A stretch of DNA of 47,574 nucleotides from assembly GCF_042658685.1 (NCBI RefSeq), contig NZ_JBHSQY010000027.1; one strand, 5' to 3'. Positions 8,817-17,246 of the stretch are shown piece by piece. The DNA comes from Macrococcoides bohemicum (GTDB lineage: Bacteria > Bacillota > Bacilli > Staphylococcales > Staphylococcaceae). The position numbers and the translations under genes are program-made. Under the pieces are notes generated by a model, which made no database searches, was not told the origin of the DNA, and was given only the letters and a program-made list of their open reading frames with translations. Positions within the stretch are counted from its first letter, which is position 1, and each line of letters starts with the position of its first letter.

Positions 8817-9863
8817 TTATAGTTTTATATTACGATCTTTCCATTTTACTTCTTTTCTTATATAGATTGCTACAATTGATTTCAAAAATACATATACGAA
8901 ATATACAAGTACAACTGGGTAGCATATTGCAGTGAGTAGCTTAAAGCTTCCAACCAAACAGGACATTCTGTAGAGCAAAGATACATATAACAAATAAACA
9001 ATCAAAATCGTTGTGTATTGTGTAGGATGGATAAAGATTAATAGCGGTAAAAACGCCCCTGAAATCCAGCATACAATAAGTGCTAATACACGCTTATCTG
9101 TTCCAGCAGAACCGGCAGCAAAATGCTTCATCCACCCGCTCGTCATCGCAGCTAATCCTTTAGGATACATACGAAAATGAATAACATTTTTGCCAATATA
9201 ATTATACAGATTAAAATGATGTGCCTTAAATGCTGCACCTAGACCAAAACCTTCAATCAGTTGACCGGAAGCTGCACGGTGCCCATCCGTTATAAAATAA
9301 CCCTCTTTACTGCATATCACACACGGTCCGAATACGCCTTCTTGACCTTTAAAAACGGAGGTAGCATTCAGTCCTAATACTGTAAGGAGATTAAAATACA
9401 ATGAACCTTGTTCATACCATTGTTTCATTTCATGATAGGGTTGTATGGACATCAACCCTTCTTTGTACATACCAGCAATACGTTGAATCGATTTTTTGTC
9501 ATAGAACCATGTATCAGCATCTATAAAGAGAAGAATTTCTCCATCAGCCGCTTCAGCACCTTTATAACAAGCCGCTGATTTCCCTCTCCAATCCGAATGA
9601 TCATCTGTACGAATGACTTTAGCACCTAAAGATTGTGCGATTTGAGCAGTATGATCAGTTGAGCCATCATCTACTACGATACATTCATATACATCTGATA
9701 AATCAAATGAATGAAGCAATTTCTGTAAATTATGTGCTTCATTACGGGCGGGTATAATTACACTAATCTTGCGATTCGCTATAGGCTGTGCATTAACTAA
9801 GGGCCTACGAACAAATAGTAGTAATCCAGCTAGAATACTTAATGATGCCCATAAAATAATCAT
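8817..9863 (-). CDS. crtQ: 4,4'-diaponeurosporenoate glycosyltransferase
   Basis: A 348-residue family-2 glycosyltransferase that, in staphyloxanthin synthesis, esterifies glucose to the carboxyl group of 4,4'-diaponeurosporenoate. N-terminal membrane segment (residues 2-18), GT-A fold with SVIIPARNEAHNLQKLL, VVDDGSTDHT, the DxD-type LFIDADTWF and the acceptor-side GFGLGAAFK, and then hydrophobic segments at the C-terminus. The ATG overlaps the crtP stop by 4 bases, so the two are translationally coupled. It is the last gene of the crt operon and ends at the terminator cluster. Substrate assignment rests on operon context and length. Confidence 0.88.
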   Translation of the reverse strand: MIILWASLSILAGLLLFVRRPLVNAQPIANRKISVIIPARNEAHNLQKLLHSFDLSDVYECIVVDDGSTDHTAQIAQSLGAKVIRTDDHSDWRGKSAACYKGAEAADGEILLFIDADTWFYDKKSIQRIAGMYKEGLMSIQPYHEMKQWYEQGSLYFNLLTVLGLNATSVFKGQEGVFGPCVICSKEGYFITDGHRAASGQLIEGFGLGAAFKAHHFNLYNYIGKNVIHFRMYPKGLAAMTSGWMKHFAAGSAGTDKRVLALIVCWISGAFLPLLIFIHPTQYTTILIVYLLYVSLLYRMSCLVGSFKLLTAICYPVVLVYFVYVFLKSIVAIYIRKEVKWKDRNIKL

Positions 9864-11341
9864 CGTTCTTGTTCCTTAATCATTCTTCCTACCTGCTGTC
9901 CACTAAGCGTAACCATCGGCATACCTCCTCCAGGATTGACCGTGCCACCGACAAAATAGAGATTATCATAGTGTTCACTATGTTTTCTATGCTTAAAACC
10001 CTTATTACTCTTGCGATCAGATAACGTACCATAGATTGCACCACGATGTGAGAGATAAGTCTCTTCAATATCATGTGGTGTCCACATATCCTCCGTTACA
10101 ATATGACGACGTAAATCCTTAAGTCCCATATTCTCAAGTTTTACAAGTACATTCTGTCTTAGCTCCTGATACGCGCTTTCTGTGAATGGATTGTCTTGTA
10201 TATAAGGGATATGCGGTAAGATTTTAATATTTTCGTGCCCTTTTGGTGCTTGTGCTTTGTCTGTTTTATTGGTATTTACAACATAAATTGTAGGGTCCAC
10301 TGGCAGCTTTTTCTCATGAAATACACGCTCAAAATTTTTCTTCGAATCATTAGAAAAGAAGAAATTATGATGCTGTAACTGAGGGTACTCCTTATTTACA
10401 CCAATGTGTAAAACCAGACCTGAACTTGCAGGTTCAAACTTTTTCTTCAGTGCATCTAAATTGCGAGGAGGGTCCACTAACTTTTCATACAGAGGAATCA
10501 CTTCCATATTAGACACAAAGTAATCTGCTGTTACGCGTTTGCCATTCTTTAATTGCATCGCTACGATTCGTTTGTCTTCGGTTTCTAAACTTACAATTTC
10601 GCTATCTGTATAAAGATGCACACCTATCTCCTCTGCAAGCTTCACAATTGCATCTGCTAATAGATGCATACCACCAGGAACATACCACTCTCCTTGCTCA
10701 TGCTGCATATGACTCATCATATTAAGTACAGCAGGAGCATCGTAGGAAGAAGAGCCAACATACTTGATGAAATACCCAATCATATCTCTAAATTCTTCAT
10801 TAGAAATATAGCGATTAATTGCCTGTTGCATTGTACTGAAATAATCAAAACCTTTAAGTGCCTTAACTGGCCCATGATATTTGATGAGCTTTAGCTTCGT
10901 ATCTATCCCACGTTCAAAGTAACTATCCTTTGTCAGCTCATGGATACACCCTGCATAGGACAGAAAATTTCTGTACTCCTCTATATCCTGTGCTGTTAAA
11001 TACTGATTATTCGCTTGCATCTCTTCAAGATCTCTATATAGATCATAGATGTGACCTGATGGAAAGAAGCATCTCCATTGCAAGGGCAGCTCAACGATGT
11101 CTACATAATCTTCCATACGCTTTTTACTACCCTTGAATAAGTTTTCAAAAATATAGGGCATCGTAAGGATAGATGGGCCAAGGTCAAAACCAAATCCATC
11201 CTGCGTGAGACGATTCAGTTTTCCACCAAAATGATTGTTCTTCTCATATAAGGACACATTAAATCCAGCTTGTCTTAAGGTGATTGCAGCAGATAAGCCT
11301 CCAAGTCCACCACCTATCACAACAATATTTTTATTATTCAT
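9860..11341 (-). CDS. crtP: 4,4'-diaponeurosporene oxidase (CrtP-type carotenoid oxidase)
   Basis: A 493-residue FAD-dependent amine-oxidase-fold enzyme. In Staphylococcus CrtP oxidises the terminal methyl of 4,4'-diaponeurosporene. Dinucleotide site VVIGGGLGGLSAAITLRQAG at the N-terminus, GFDLGPSILTMP motif, and the C-terminal carotenoid-oxidoreductase signature VGGTVNPGGGMPMV. It is the CrtN paralogue in this operon and is placed as CrtP because it is followed directly by crtQ. A GTG four codons earlier overlaps the crtM stop, but GAGGAAGGAC serves the ATG at 11341. Confidence 0.88.
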   Translation of the reverse strand: MNNKNIVVIGGGLGGLSAAITLRQAGFNVSLYEKNNHFGGKLNRLTQDGFGFDLGPSILTMPYIFENLFKGSKKRMEDYVDIVELPLQWRCFFPSGHIYDLYRDLEEMQANNQYLTAQDIEEYRNFLSYAGCIHELTKDSYFERGIDTKLKLIKYHGPVKALKGFDYFSTMQQAINRYISNEEFRDMIGYFIKYVGSSSYDAPAVLNMMSHMQHEQGEWYVPGGMHLLADAIVKLAEEIGVHLYTDSEIVSLETEDKRIVAMQLKNGKRVTADYFVSNMEVIPLYEKLVDPPRNLDALKKKFEPASSGLVLHIGVNKEYPQLQHHNFFFSNDSKKNFERVFHEKKLPVDPTIYVVNTNKTDKAQAPKGHENIKILPHIPYIQDNPFTESAYQELRQNVLVKLENMGLKDLRRHIVTEDMWTPHDIEETYLSHRGAIYGTLSDRKSNKGFKHRKHSEHYDNLYFVGGTVNPGGGMPMVTLSGQQVGRMIKEQER

Positions 11342-11349
11342 GTCCTTCC

Positions 11350-12213
11350 TCACTTTCTTTTCAGATATGAAATAGCTTCTTTCTTCAATCGATATTTATC
11401 TAAAAGAGAGACATGATTTCTTTTTGTAAAGCAATCATAGTCATTTCTTCTAATCTCATTTAATATCTCTTTGTACACTAACATAGAAAGTAATAACGGC
11501 ATCCTCGCCTCTTGTTTATAATGCGTAATAGAGTGACAAAACTCGTCATACAATCTTTCTGCGTATTGTGCAAGAGTCTCCCACATCCCCACAAATGCAC
11601 TATTGACTTCATGGGATTCAAGGTCTTGTTGTGTATAATTCCATTGACGCATTATCTGTGCTGGGAGATAGATACGTTGATGAACTTTAAAGTCTTCTCC
11701 AATATCTCTCAATATATTAGTAATTTGCATAGCAACACCTAATTTTTCTGCATTTTGCTTCAATTCCAAAGTAACATCTTCAGATAGGATGGGTAACAAC
11801 ATTCTCCCGACTGAACCTGCAACATATTGACTGTAACGCTCTAAGTCCGCCATTGTTTCAGGTTGTGTATATACTAAATCCATCTGCTGACCTGCTAGTT
11901 GCATCTTAAACGCAGAAATTTCTAGAGGATATCGATAGCGTACATCAGCTAGTGCACGCCACATCGGTTGGTCAATTATCAAGCCTTGCTCAAACTGTTT
12001 AAACTGATCGCTAAGGGTATCGAGCTCTGCTTTTCTATATTGAACTGATTCTTTCTGATCCACCATGTCATCAGCCATGCGACAAAAAGCATAGACTGCA
12101 TAGACGGCCTTTGCATCATTTTTAGGGAGCTGCTTGAAACCATAATAGAAAGATTTTGAATGCTGTTTAATAATAGCCTCACAGTATTGGTAATCTTTAT
12201 CGATTGTACTCAT
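11350..12213 (-). CDS. crtM: Dehydrosqualene synthase (4,4'-diapophytoene synthase)
   Basis: A 287-residue squalene/phytoene-synthase-fold enzyme joining two farnesyl diphosphates head to head into 4,4'-diapophytoene. Both Asp-rich Mg-diphosphate motifs are visible: the first in CRMADDMVD (around residue 48) and the second in TNILRDIGED. KSFYYGFKQLP near residue 20 is the usual substrate-entry motif. The length equals the S. aureus enzyme (287). AGGTGAGG precedes the ATG. It lies 8 bp after crtN and 8 bp before crtP in one transcript. Confidence 0.93.
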   Translation of the reverse strand: MSTIDKDYQYCEAIIKQHSKSFYYGFKQLPKNDAKAVYAVYAFCRMADDMVDQKESVQYRKAELDTLSDQFKQFEQGLIIDQPMWRALADVRYRYPLEISAFKMQLAGQQMDLVYTQPETMADLERYSQYVAGSVGRMLLPILSEDVTLELKQNAEKLGVAMQITNILRDIGEDFKVHQRIYLPAQIMRQWNYTQQDLESHEVNSAFVGMWETLAQYAERLYDEFCHSITHYKQEARMPLLLSMLVYKEILNEIRRNDYDCFTKRNHVSLLDKYRLKKEAISYLKRK

Positions 12214-12221
12214 AACCTCAC

Positions 12222-13718
12222 CTACTTTCGATCATCTAGTATCAATTCACCTACAGCAATCTTAGATGATAACAGTACAATTGGTACACCTGCTCCTGGA
12301 TGCGTACTACTACCAGTAAAGTATAAGTGCTCACAGTGTGTTGCTTTACTTTGAGGACGAAGATGATTACTTTGAAATAGTGTAGGCTGTAAGCCGAATG
12401 TCGCACCATTATAAGCATTAAAGTTTTTCTTGAACTCAGCTGGTGTCATCATCATTTCAGTGATAATTTCATCTCTGATATTATTCATGCCAGGCAATTT
12501 TTCAAGTTTGTCTAGAATTTTCTCTTTATAAAATGACCTTGTTGCGTCGTTCCATTCATATTGGGCAGTAGAAAGTTCTGATACTGGCATCAGCACATAT
12601 AACCCGTCTTTACCCGGAGGTGCAAGTGATGGATCGATTTTAGAAGCGATATACATATAGATTGAAGGATCTTCTACCTTACGACCATCAAAGATTTGTT
12701 TGATGTTGTCATCTAAGTCCTCAGAGAAAATAAAGTTGTGAATATTATCAATCTCGTGAAATTTACGGTCAACACCGAGATAGAGGACAAAGCATGAACA
12801 TGAGTAGTCTAGTTTATCTATCTTCTCATCGGTATACTTTCCTTTTGATTCTTTTGATGTTACAAGTGACTTCATAGCATATGGAAAATCAGCGTTACAC
12901 ATAACGTAATCAGAAGGTATCAATTCATCATCCACTATAATTCCTTTAGCGATGCCATCTTCTATCTTGATTTCTTCCACTGCTTTACCATAATGAATTT
13001 TACCTCCTAGTTCTTTGAATAGACGTTCCATCGCTGTTGCCATCGTATGCATACCGCCTTTAATGAACCAAATACCATACAAAAATTCAATCATAGGAAT
13101 AATCGTATATAATGACGGGCTCTTAGAAGGTGAGATACCGATGTACAGTGTCTGGAAGCTGATCATATCTCTGAGTCGCTTATTCTTTATATATTTGTTC
13201 ATCGTGCTCTCTGCATTGCCAAGCGTTCTTAACTTTAACCCTTGATTAATCATATTAAGGTTGTAGAAGTCTTTCTTAGTTCTGAAAGATCTTTGCAAAA
13301 AATAGTTCTTAGCAATATTGAAACGGCTGTACAAATCACTGATATACCTTAAAAAACCTTCAGCGTCTTTTTCGCTCGACATCTCAAAGAGCTGCATGAG
13401 TTCTACCAGATCATTGGAAACATCGATCTTTTCACTACCATTGTTAAAAAATCCTGAGAACATGGGATTGAGCTTCTGCATCGGTATATAATCGTCTGGA
13501 TTCCTACCTGCAAGTTCAAAGACTTCACGATACAACTCGGGCATCATTACAATCGTCGGACCTACATCAAAAAAGAAACCATCCTTTTCGATTTGATGCA
13601 TTTTCCCTCCAGGCAAATGCTCTTTTTCATAGATTTCAACTTCATATCCCTCGTGCTGCAAACGTATTGCGCTTGCAAGCCCTGCAACCCCTGCACCTAT
13701 AACGATAACTCTTTTCAT
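12222..13718 (-). CDS. crtN: 4,4'-diapophytoene desaturase (dehydrosqualene desaturase)
   Basis: A 498-residue FAD-dependent desaturase that introduces three double bases' worth of conjugation, turning diapophytoene into yellow 4,4'-diaponeurosporene. Motifs: FAD-binding VIVIGAGVAGLASAIRLQ at the N-terminus, EKEHLPGGKMHQ, FFFDVGPTIVMMP, and C-terminal FTGSSTHPGAGVPIVLLS. The frame extends upstream into fni (to 13760), but AGGGAGTG in front of the ATG at 13718 and the family N-terminus fix the start, leaving an 11-bp gap from fni. It precedes crtM. Confidence 0.93.
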   Translation of the reverse strand: MKRVIVIGAGVAGLASAIRLQHEGYEVEIYEKEHLPGGKMHQIEKDGFFFDVGPTIVMMPELYREVFELAGRNPDDYIPMQKLNPMFSGFFNNGSEKIDVSNDLVELMQLFEMSSEKDAEGFLRYISDLYSRFNIAKNYFLQRSFRTKKDFYNLNMINQGLKLRTLGNAESTMNKYIKNKRLRDMISFQTLYIGISPSKSPSLYTIIPMIEFLYGIWFIKGGMHTMATAMERLFKELGGKIHYGKAVEEIKIEDGIAKGIIVDDELIPSDYVMCNADFPYAMKSLVTSKESKGKYTDEKIDKLDYSCSCFVLYLGVDRKFHEIDNIHNFIFSEDLDDNIKQIFDGRKVEDPSIYMYIASKIDPSLAPPGKDGLYVLMPVSELSTAQYEWNDATRSFYKEKILDKLEKLPGMNNIRDEIITEMMMTPAEFKKNFNAYNGATFGLQPTLFQSNHLRPQSKATHCEHLYFTGSSTHPGAGVPIVLLSSKIAVGELILDDRK

Positions 13719-13729
13719 ATGGTCACTCC

Positions 13730-14749
13730 CTATCCGTTTCTTTGCTGATACCATGCCCACACATCCTTTTGAAGCACATATTGGACAGACTTCAGGTCTT
13801 GAATACTTGTCTTTCCAACCATGGTGCTCAGTAGTATAAGCTGCTCATTAAGATAATCTATATACTCTATGGTTGCTTCTATACCACTCTCTTGCAATTT
13901 AAGTAATATAGGTCTCGATAACCCTACAGCTTGTGCACCAAGTACAAGGCACTTTAATACATCTAGGGGATTTCTAATGCCACCACTAGCTAAAGTTTCT
14001 AGTGCTATATTCTGACTTTCTATAAGTGAGATAGCAGTCGACTGACCCCAATCCTTCAAGTAGTCAAATTCTTTCATCGTTCTTCTTTCATTCTCAATAT
14101 AGATAAAATTTGTGCCTCCACTACCACTCACATCTATAGTTTTTACACCGGCTGCTTTAAGCGCCAGCATCGTCTCTCGACTCATTCCAAATCCTACTTC
14201 TTTAACGATGACAGGCACACCTATAGACGTAACAATAGCTTCAATATTTTCAAGCCATCTGCTGAAAGTTCTATTTCCTTCTGGCATAACAAGTTCTTGT
14301 GGTGCATTAACATGAATCTGTAGCGCATCTGCTTGTAATAAATCTACGGCCCTTTTGGCAAATTCTGTCGATACATCTGCCCCAACATTACTGAACAAAG
14401 GGCCTTTATAGATTTCTCGAACAATAGCATAAGTTTGAGCTAAAGTATTATCTTTCAAAGCAGCATGTGTTGATCCTACAGCTATTGCGGTATTTGTTTC
14501 ACGTGCAACTATTGCAAGCTTCTTATTAATTTCTCCTGCCCGCATACTCCCCCCTGTCATCGCATTGATATAAATCGGTGTTGCAAGTTTAATACCTTGA
14601 ATTTGCGTTTCTAAATTAATATCCTTAACATCACATTGTGGTAGTGATTGATGAATCAGTTTAATAGAATCAAAATCAGACTGAGATACACTAGGATGGT
14701 CCAGCGCTAATTGAATATGCTCATCTTTTCTCTTAGTACGTTTATCCAC
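13730..14749 (-). CDS. fni: Type 2 isopentenyl-diphosphate delta-isomerase (FMN-dependent)
   Basis: A 339-residue TIM-barrel flavoenzyme interconverting IPP and DMAPP, the step that allows farnesyl diphosphate to be made for CrtM. It starts RKDEHIQLALDH, the hallmark of type 2 IDI, followed by TPIYINAMTGGS and the FMN-phosphate loops DVSGSGGTNF and ASGGIRNPLDVLK. The start codon is GTG, 5 bases after AAAGGAAG. In S. aureus fni lies away from the crt genes; here it sits between crtO and crtN, with gaps of about 20 and 11 bp. This ties precursor supply to pigment synthesis in one transcript (inference). Confidence 0.93.
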   Translation of the reverse strand: MDKRTKRKDEHIQLALDHPSVSQSDFDSIKLIHQSLPQCDVKDINLETQIQGIKLATPIYINAMTGGSMRAGEINKKLAIVARETNTAIAVGSTHAALKDNTLAQTYAIVREIYKGPLFSNVGADVSTEFAKRAVDLLQADALQIHVNAPQELVMPEGNRTFSRWLENIEAIVTSIGVPVIVKEVGFGMSRETMLALKAAGVKTIDVSGSGGTNFIYIENERRTMKEFDYLKDWGQSTAISLIESQNIALETLASGGIRNPLDVLKCLVLGAQAVGLSRPILLKLQESGIEATIEYIDYLNEQLILLSTMVGKTSIQDLKSVQYVLQKDVWAWYQQRNG

Positions 14750-14769
14750 TTAATCTTCCTTTCTTAACG

Positions 14770-15249
14770 TTATTTGTGCTTACGTTGCTTGTAATAATAG
14801 AGTCTCTCGATTTTCGGTCTATTATATCGCTGCGTTATGATAAATGGAAAATTACTACAAAATGCATAGATGACATTGATCCATGCTGCAAAACGTGGAT
14901 TAAACAAGAAAAATAAAGGCGCAGGCAATATTGATATCCAATGTGTGAACTCTGCACGTCGCATTTCTATAATAAACTTGCTTAACGTGTTCATATTAAA
15001 ATCAGGTAATGTCTTTTTATTATAATTTCTTTTCATAAGTGAAGCACCATCTGGTAGATATGCTTTCCATTGCTTAACTTTAAATAAATGATTCCATATT
15101 TCTCCGGAACGCTCAAATTTAAACGTCTTAAATAATCTGCTGTTTCGATGAAAAAAGTCATCTGATATTCGTGCCGATAATGAGGCGATAATAAGGTGAG
15201 CACTTAGCCAAACAATACTATTTTTGACGATTAATTTAATAGACCTCAT
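14770..15249 (-). CDS. crtO: Glycosyl-4,4'-diaponeurosporenoate acyltransferase
   Basis: A 159-residue membrane-associated acyltransferase that in S. aureus adds the fatty acid in the last step of staphyloxanthin synthesis. The pattern matches CrtO: an N-terminal hydrophobic helix ending ASLSARISDDFF, F-x-FERSG-x-IWN, W-K-x-x-LPDG, the conserved MRRAEFTHWISILPAP, and near the end FIITQRYNRPKIERL. The length is close to the S. aureus protein. It is the first gene of the crt operon, with AAAGGAGG just before the ATG. A terminator-like hairpin lies immediately upstream of that ribosome site. Confidence 0.85.
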   Translation of the reverse strand: MRSIKLIVKNSIVWLSAHLIIASLSARISDDFFHRNSRLFKTFKFERSGEIWNHLFKVKQWKAYLPDGASLMKRNYNKKTLPDFNMNTLSKFIIEMRRAEFTHWISILPAPLFFLFNPRFAAWINVIYAFCSNFPFIITQRYNRPKIERLYYYKQRKHK

Positions 15250-15259
15250 ATGTCCTCCT

Positions 15260-15326
15260 TTACAAAAAAACCAGCTGTCACGCAGCTGGGCCCGTAGTCG
15301 GTAACCATCATTATGTTACCGACTGT
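15260..15326 (-). promoter_or_regulatory. Tandem hairpins, one terminator-like, in the leader of the crt operon
   Basis: Read on the minus strand: hairpin one has arms GTCGGTAAC and GTTACCGAC (about 15324 to 15297). Hairpin two (arms CAGCTG/CAGCTG extended to CCAGCTG, about 15290 to 15271) is followed directly by a run of seven T, and then AAAGGAGGACAT and the crtO ATG. The second is a textbook intrinsic-terminator shape sitting between any upstream promoter and crtO. It could end hxlR transcription, or act as an attenuator for the pigment operon if the crt promoter lies upstream. A TATAAT at about 15353 (minus strand) is a possible -10 element. I do not recognise a known riboswitch. Confidence 0.5.
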
Positions 15327-15521
15327 TATTTCAATTTTATCACTGTAAAATTATACAGCAAGGTATTATATATAATATTAATATATTTTTATACTAACAC
15401 CGATATTCTTACACACAATAGCTATAGAGATAGTAGTGTTGCTTTCAACCAGTAACTCAGCATATACCTAATGCCTAACCAGCTATGCTATAATTCCGAG
15501 AAACCTTTAAACGACGCAGCG

Positions 15522-15881
15522 CTATGTTATCTTATTATGATTATCACCTTTAATCACCTGCAAAAACTCATCTCCCCAATTACAAATCGAAAAAACTACT
15601 CCATCAAGTTTCAACCCTATTTCTGTCAATTTGTAATCTACCTTAGGTGGCACTACTGGGTACACTGTTCTTTCAATGATTTTGTCTTGTTCCAGCTCGC
15701 GAAGTTGTCTGATTAACATACGCTGATTGATATCAGGAAGTTTATTTTGTAACTCACTTAATCTTAATCTGTCCTCATGCAAAAGATGATAGATGATTGC
15801 AATTTTCCATCGACCTCCAATTACAGATAATGCCAAATCTTTCGATGTATAGAATTCCTTATTATTATATTCAATGAACAT
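15522..15881 (-). CDS. hxlR: HxlR-family winged-helix transcription regulator
   Basis: A 119-residue MarR-like HxlR family regulator: winged helix with SVIGGRWKIAIIYHLLHEDRLRLSELQNKLP, RMLIRQLRELEQDKII and the wing Y-P-x-V-P-P-K-V-D-Y-K-LTEIG. Known: in Bacillus subtilis HxlR is divergently placed and activates hxlAB in the presence of formaldehyde. The same arrangement is seen here, with about 100 bp between it and hxlA, so the symbol is assigned on context. Two ATGs occur; the second (15881) has AGAGGA at the right distance. The divergent region must hold its operator. Confidence 0.8.
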   Translation of the reverse strand: MFIEYNNKEFYTSKDLALSVIGGRWKIAIIYHLLHEDRLRLSELQNKLPDINQRMLIRQLRELEQDKIIERTVYPVVPPKVDYKLTEIGLKLDGVVFSICNWGDEFLQVIKGDNHNKIT

Positions 15882-15980
15882 ATTCATTCCTCTTTTCTAT
15901 GGTGACGAAAATGTCAGTATTGTTATTTGTAATCCATAGTATCATAATAGAGTTATAAAAGATAGATAGGAGAAATTATT

Positions 15981-16616
15981 ATGAAATTACAATTAGCAAT
16001 CGATTTATTAGATCAAGTAGAGGCAGCAAAGCTAGCTCAAGAAGTAGAAGAATTTATTGATATCGTAGAAATTGGAACACCTATCGTTATAAACGAAGGG
16101 CTATCTGCCGTTGAACATATGAGTAAATCAGTTAATAACACACAAGTATTAGCAGACTTAAAAATTATGGATGCTGCTGGATATGAAGTAAGCCAAGCGA
16201 TAAAGTTTGGTGCTGATATCGTAACAATCTTAGGAGTGGCTGAAGATGCTTCAATCAAAAGCGCTATTGAAGAAGCACACAAACACGGTAAAGAACTATT
16301 GGTTGATATGATCGCAGTTCAAAATTTAGAACAGCGTGCAGCTGAATTAGATAAAATGGGTGCTGATTATATCGCAGTTCACACTGGATATGATTTACAA
16401 GCTGAAGGTGTATCACCTTTAGAAAGTTTACGTACTGTGAAATCAGTGATTTCAAATTCTAAAGTAGCTGTAGCTGGAGGTATTAAACCTGATACAATCG
16501 AAACAGTAGCAGCCGAAAAACCTGACCTAATTATCGTAGGTGGCGGTATCGCGAATGCTGATGATCCAAAAGCTGCTGCTAAAAAATGTCGTGAAATCGT
16601 TGATGCACATGCTTAA
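15981..16616 (+). CDS. hxlA: 3-hexulose-6-phosphate synthase
   Basis: A 211-residue (beta/alpha)8 enzyme of the OMP-decarboxylase superfamily that condenses formaldehyde with ribulose-5-phosphate into hexulose-6-phosphate. Signatures: QLAIDLLD (strand 1), DIVEIGTPIVINEG, the catalytic DLKIMDAAGYE, VHTGYDLQAEG, VAVAGGIKPDT and LIIVGGGIANADDP. The length matches the family. TAGGAG lies before the ATG. It is the first gene of a two-gene formaldehyde-fixing (RuMP-type) operon and overlaps hxlB. Confidence 0.94.
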   Translation: MKLQLAIDLLDQVEAAKLAQEVEEFIDIVEIGTPIVINEGLSAVEHMSKSVNNTQVLADLKIMDAAGYEVSQAIKFGADIVTILGVAEDASIKSAIEEAHKHGKELLVDMIAVQNLEQRAAELDKMGADYIAVHTGYDLQAEGVSPLESLRTVKSVISNSKVAVAGGIKPDTIETVAAEKPDLIIVGGGIANADDPKAAAKKCREIVDAHA

Positions 16617-17151
16617 TCATTTTGAATTAATTTTAAATGAAATAAAGCAGACATTATCACATGTTGATGTAGCAGAATCAGAGAAATTTTCAAAAGATCT
16701 TATGGATGCATCATCAATATTTGTAGCCGGTAAAGGCCGTTCTGGTCTTGTCATTAAGAGCTTTGCCATGAGATTAAATCAATTAGGCAAAAAGGCTTAT
16801 GTCGTGGGTGAAACAAATACACCATCAATCCAGAAAAATGATGTGTTCGTTATAGCGTCAGGTTCAGGCTCTACAGCTCATTTAAAATTTCTCGCACAAA
16901 CAGCGAAAGATAATGAAGCATATGTGTTATTATTATCAACAAAAGACGAATCACCCATTGCTGATATTGCAGACCTAACCATCGTATTACCTGCTGGTAC
17001 AAAATACGATGCAGAAGGTTCAAAACAACCTTTAGGCAGTCTCTTTGAGCAAAGCAGTCAAATCTATTTAGATAGCGTCGTGTTAACGATTCAAGAAGCA
17101 CTGAATGTTGATGAAGTTACAATGCAGAATAATCATGCAAATTTAGAGTAA
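16609..17151 (+). CDS. hxlB: 6-phospho-3-hexuloisomerase
   Basis: A 180-residue SIS-domain isomerase converting hexulose-6-phosphate to fructose-6-phosphate, the second step of formaldehyde fixation. SIS features: FVAGKGRSGLVIKSFAMRL near residue 37, then VIASGSGSTAHL and the C-terminal LPLGSLFEQ-type loop (QPLGSLFEQSSQIYLD). The frame is open upstream inside hxlA, but the family N-terminus (LNHFELILNEIKQTL) starts at the ATG 16609, overlapping the hxlA stop by 8 bases, so translation is probably coupled. A strong terminator follows. This is the last gene on the chromosomal side of the SCC-like junction. Confidence 0.93.
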   Translation: MLNHFELILNEIKQTLSHVDVAESEKFSKDLMDASSIFVAGKGRSGLVIKSFAMRLNQLGKKAYVVGETNTPSIQKNDVFVIASGSGSTAHLKFLAQTAKDNEAYVLLLSTKDESPIADIADLTIVLPAGTKYDAEGSKQPLGSLFEQSSQIYLDSVVLTIQEALNVDEVTMQNNHANLE

Positions 17152-17171
17152 TAAAAATCCGAAACAATAAT

Positions 17172-17205
17172 AAAACGCCTCTCTATAATTATAGGGAGGC
17201 GTTTT
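17172..17205 (+). terminator. Intrinsic terminator of hxlAB
   Basis: The stem AAAACGCCTC... pairs with GGAGGCGTTTT (17172-17205), with a short AT loop, and is followed by T-rich sequence 21 bases after the hxlB stop. Confidence 0.9.
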
Positions 17206-17221
17206 AATGTTAAGAAAAAAT

Positions 17222-17246
17222 TAAATCACTTATGATAACCTTCTGC
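17222..17246 (-). repeat. SCC-type attachment-site-like repeat A (leftmost)
   Basis: Read on the minus strand it contains GAAGGTTATCATAAGTGAT followed by TTAATTT. The core TTATCATAAGTGAT is the staphylococcal SCC att core (TATCATAA[A/G]TGATGCGG), here without the GCGG half. It lies just right of the hxlB terminator and exactly where the arsB remnant is cut off, so I take it as the chromosome-island junction. Confidence 0.6.

Noticed and set aside
15260..15330. Known riboswitch in the crt leader
   Set aside because: The two hairpins show none of the conserved cores (e.g. purine, preQ1, TPP, T-box) that I can recognise.
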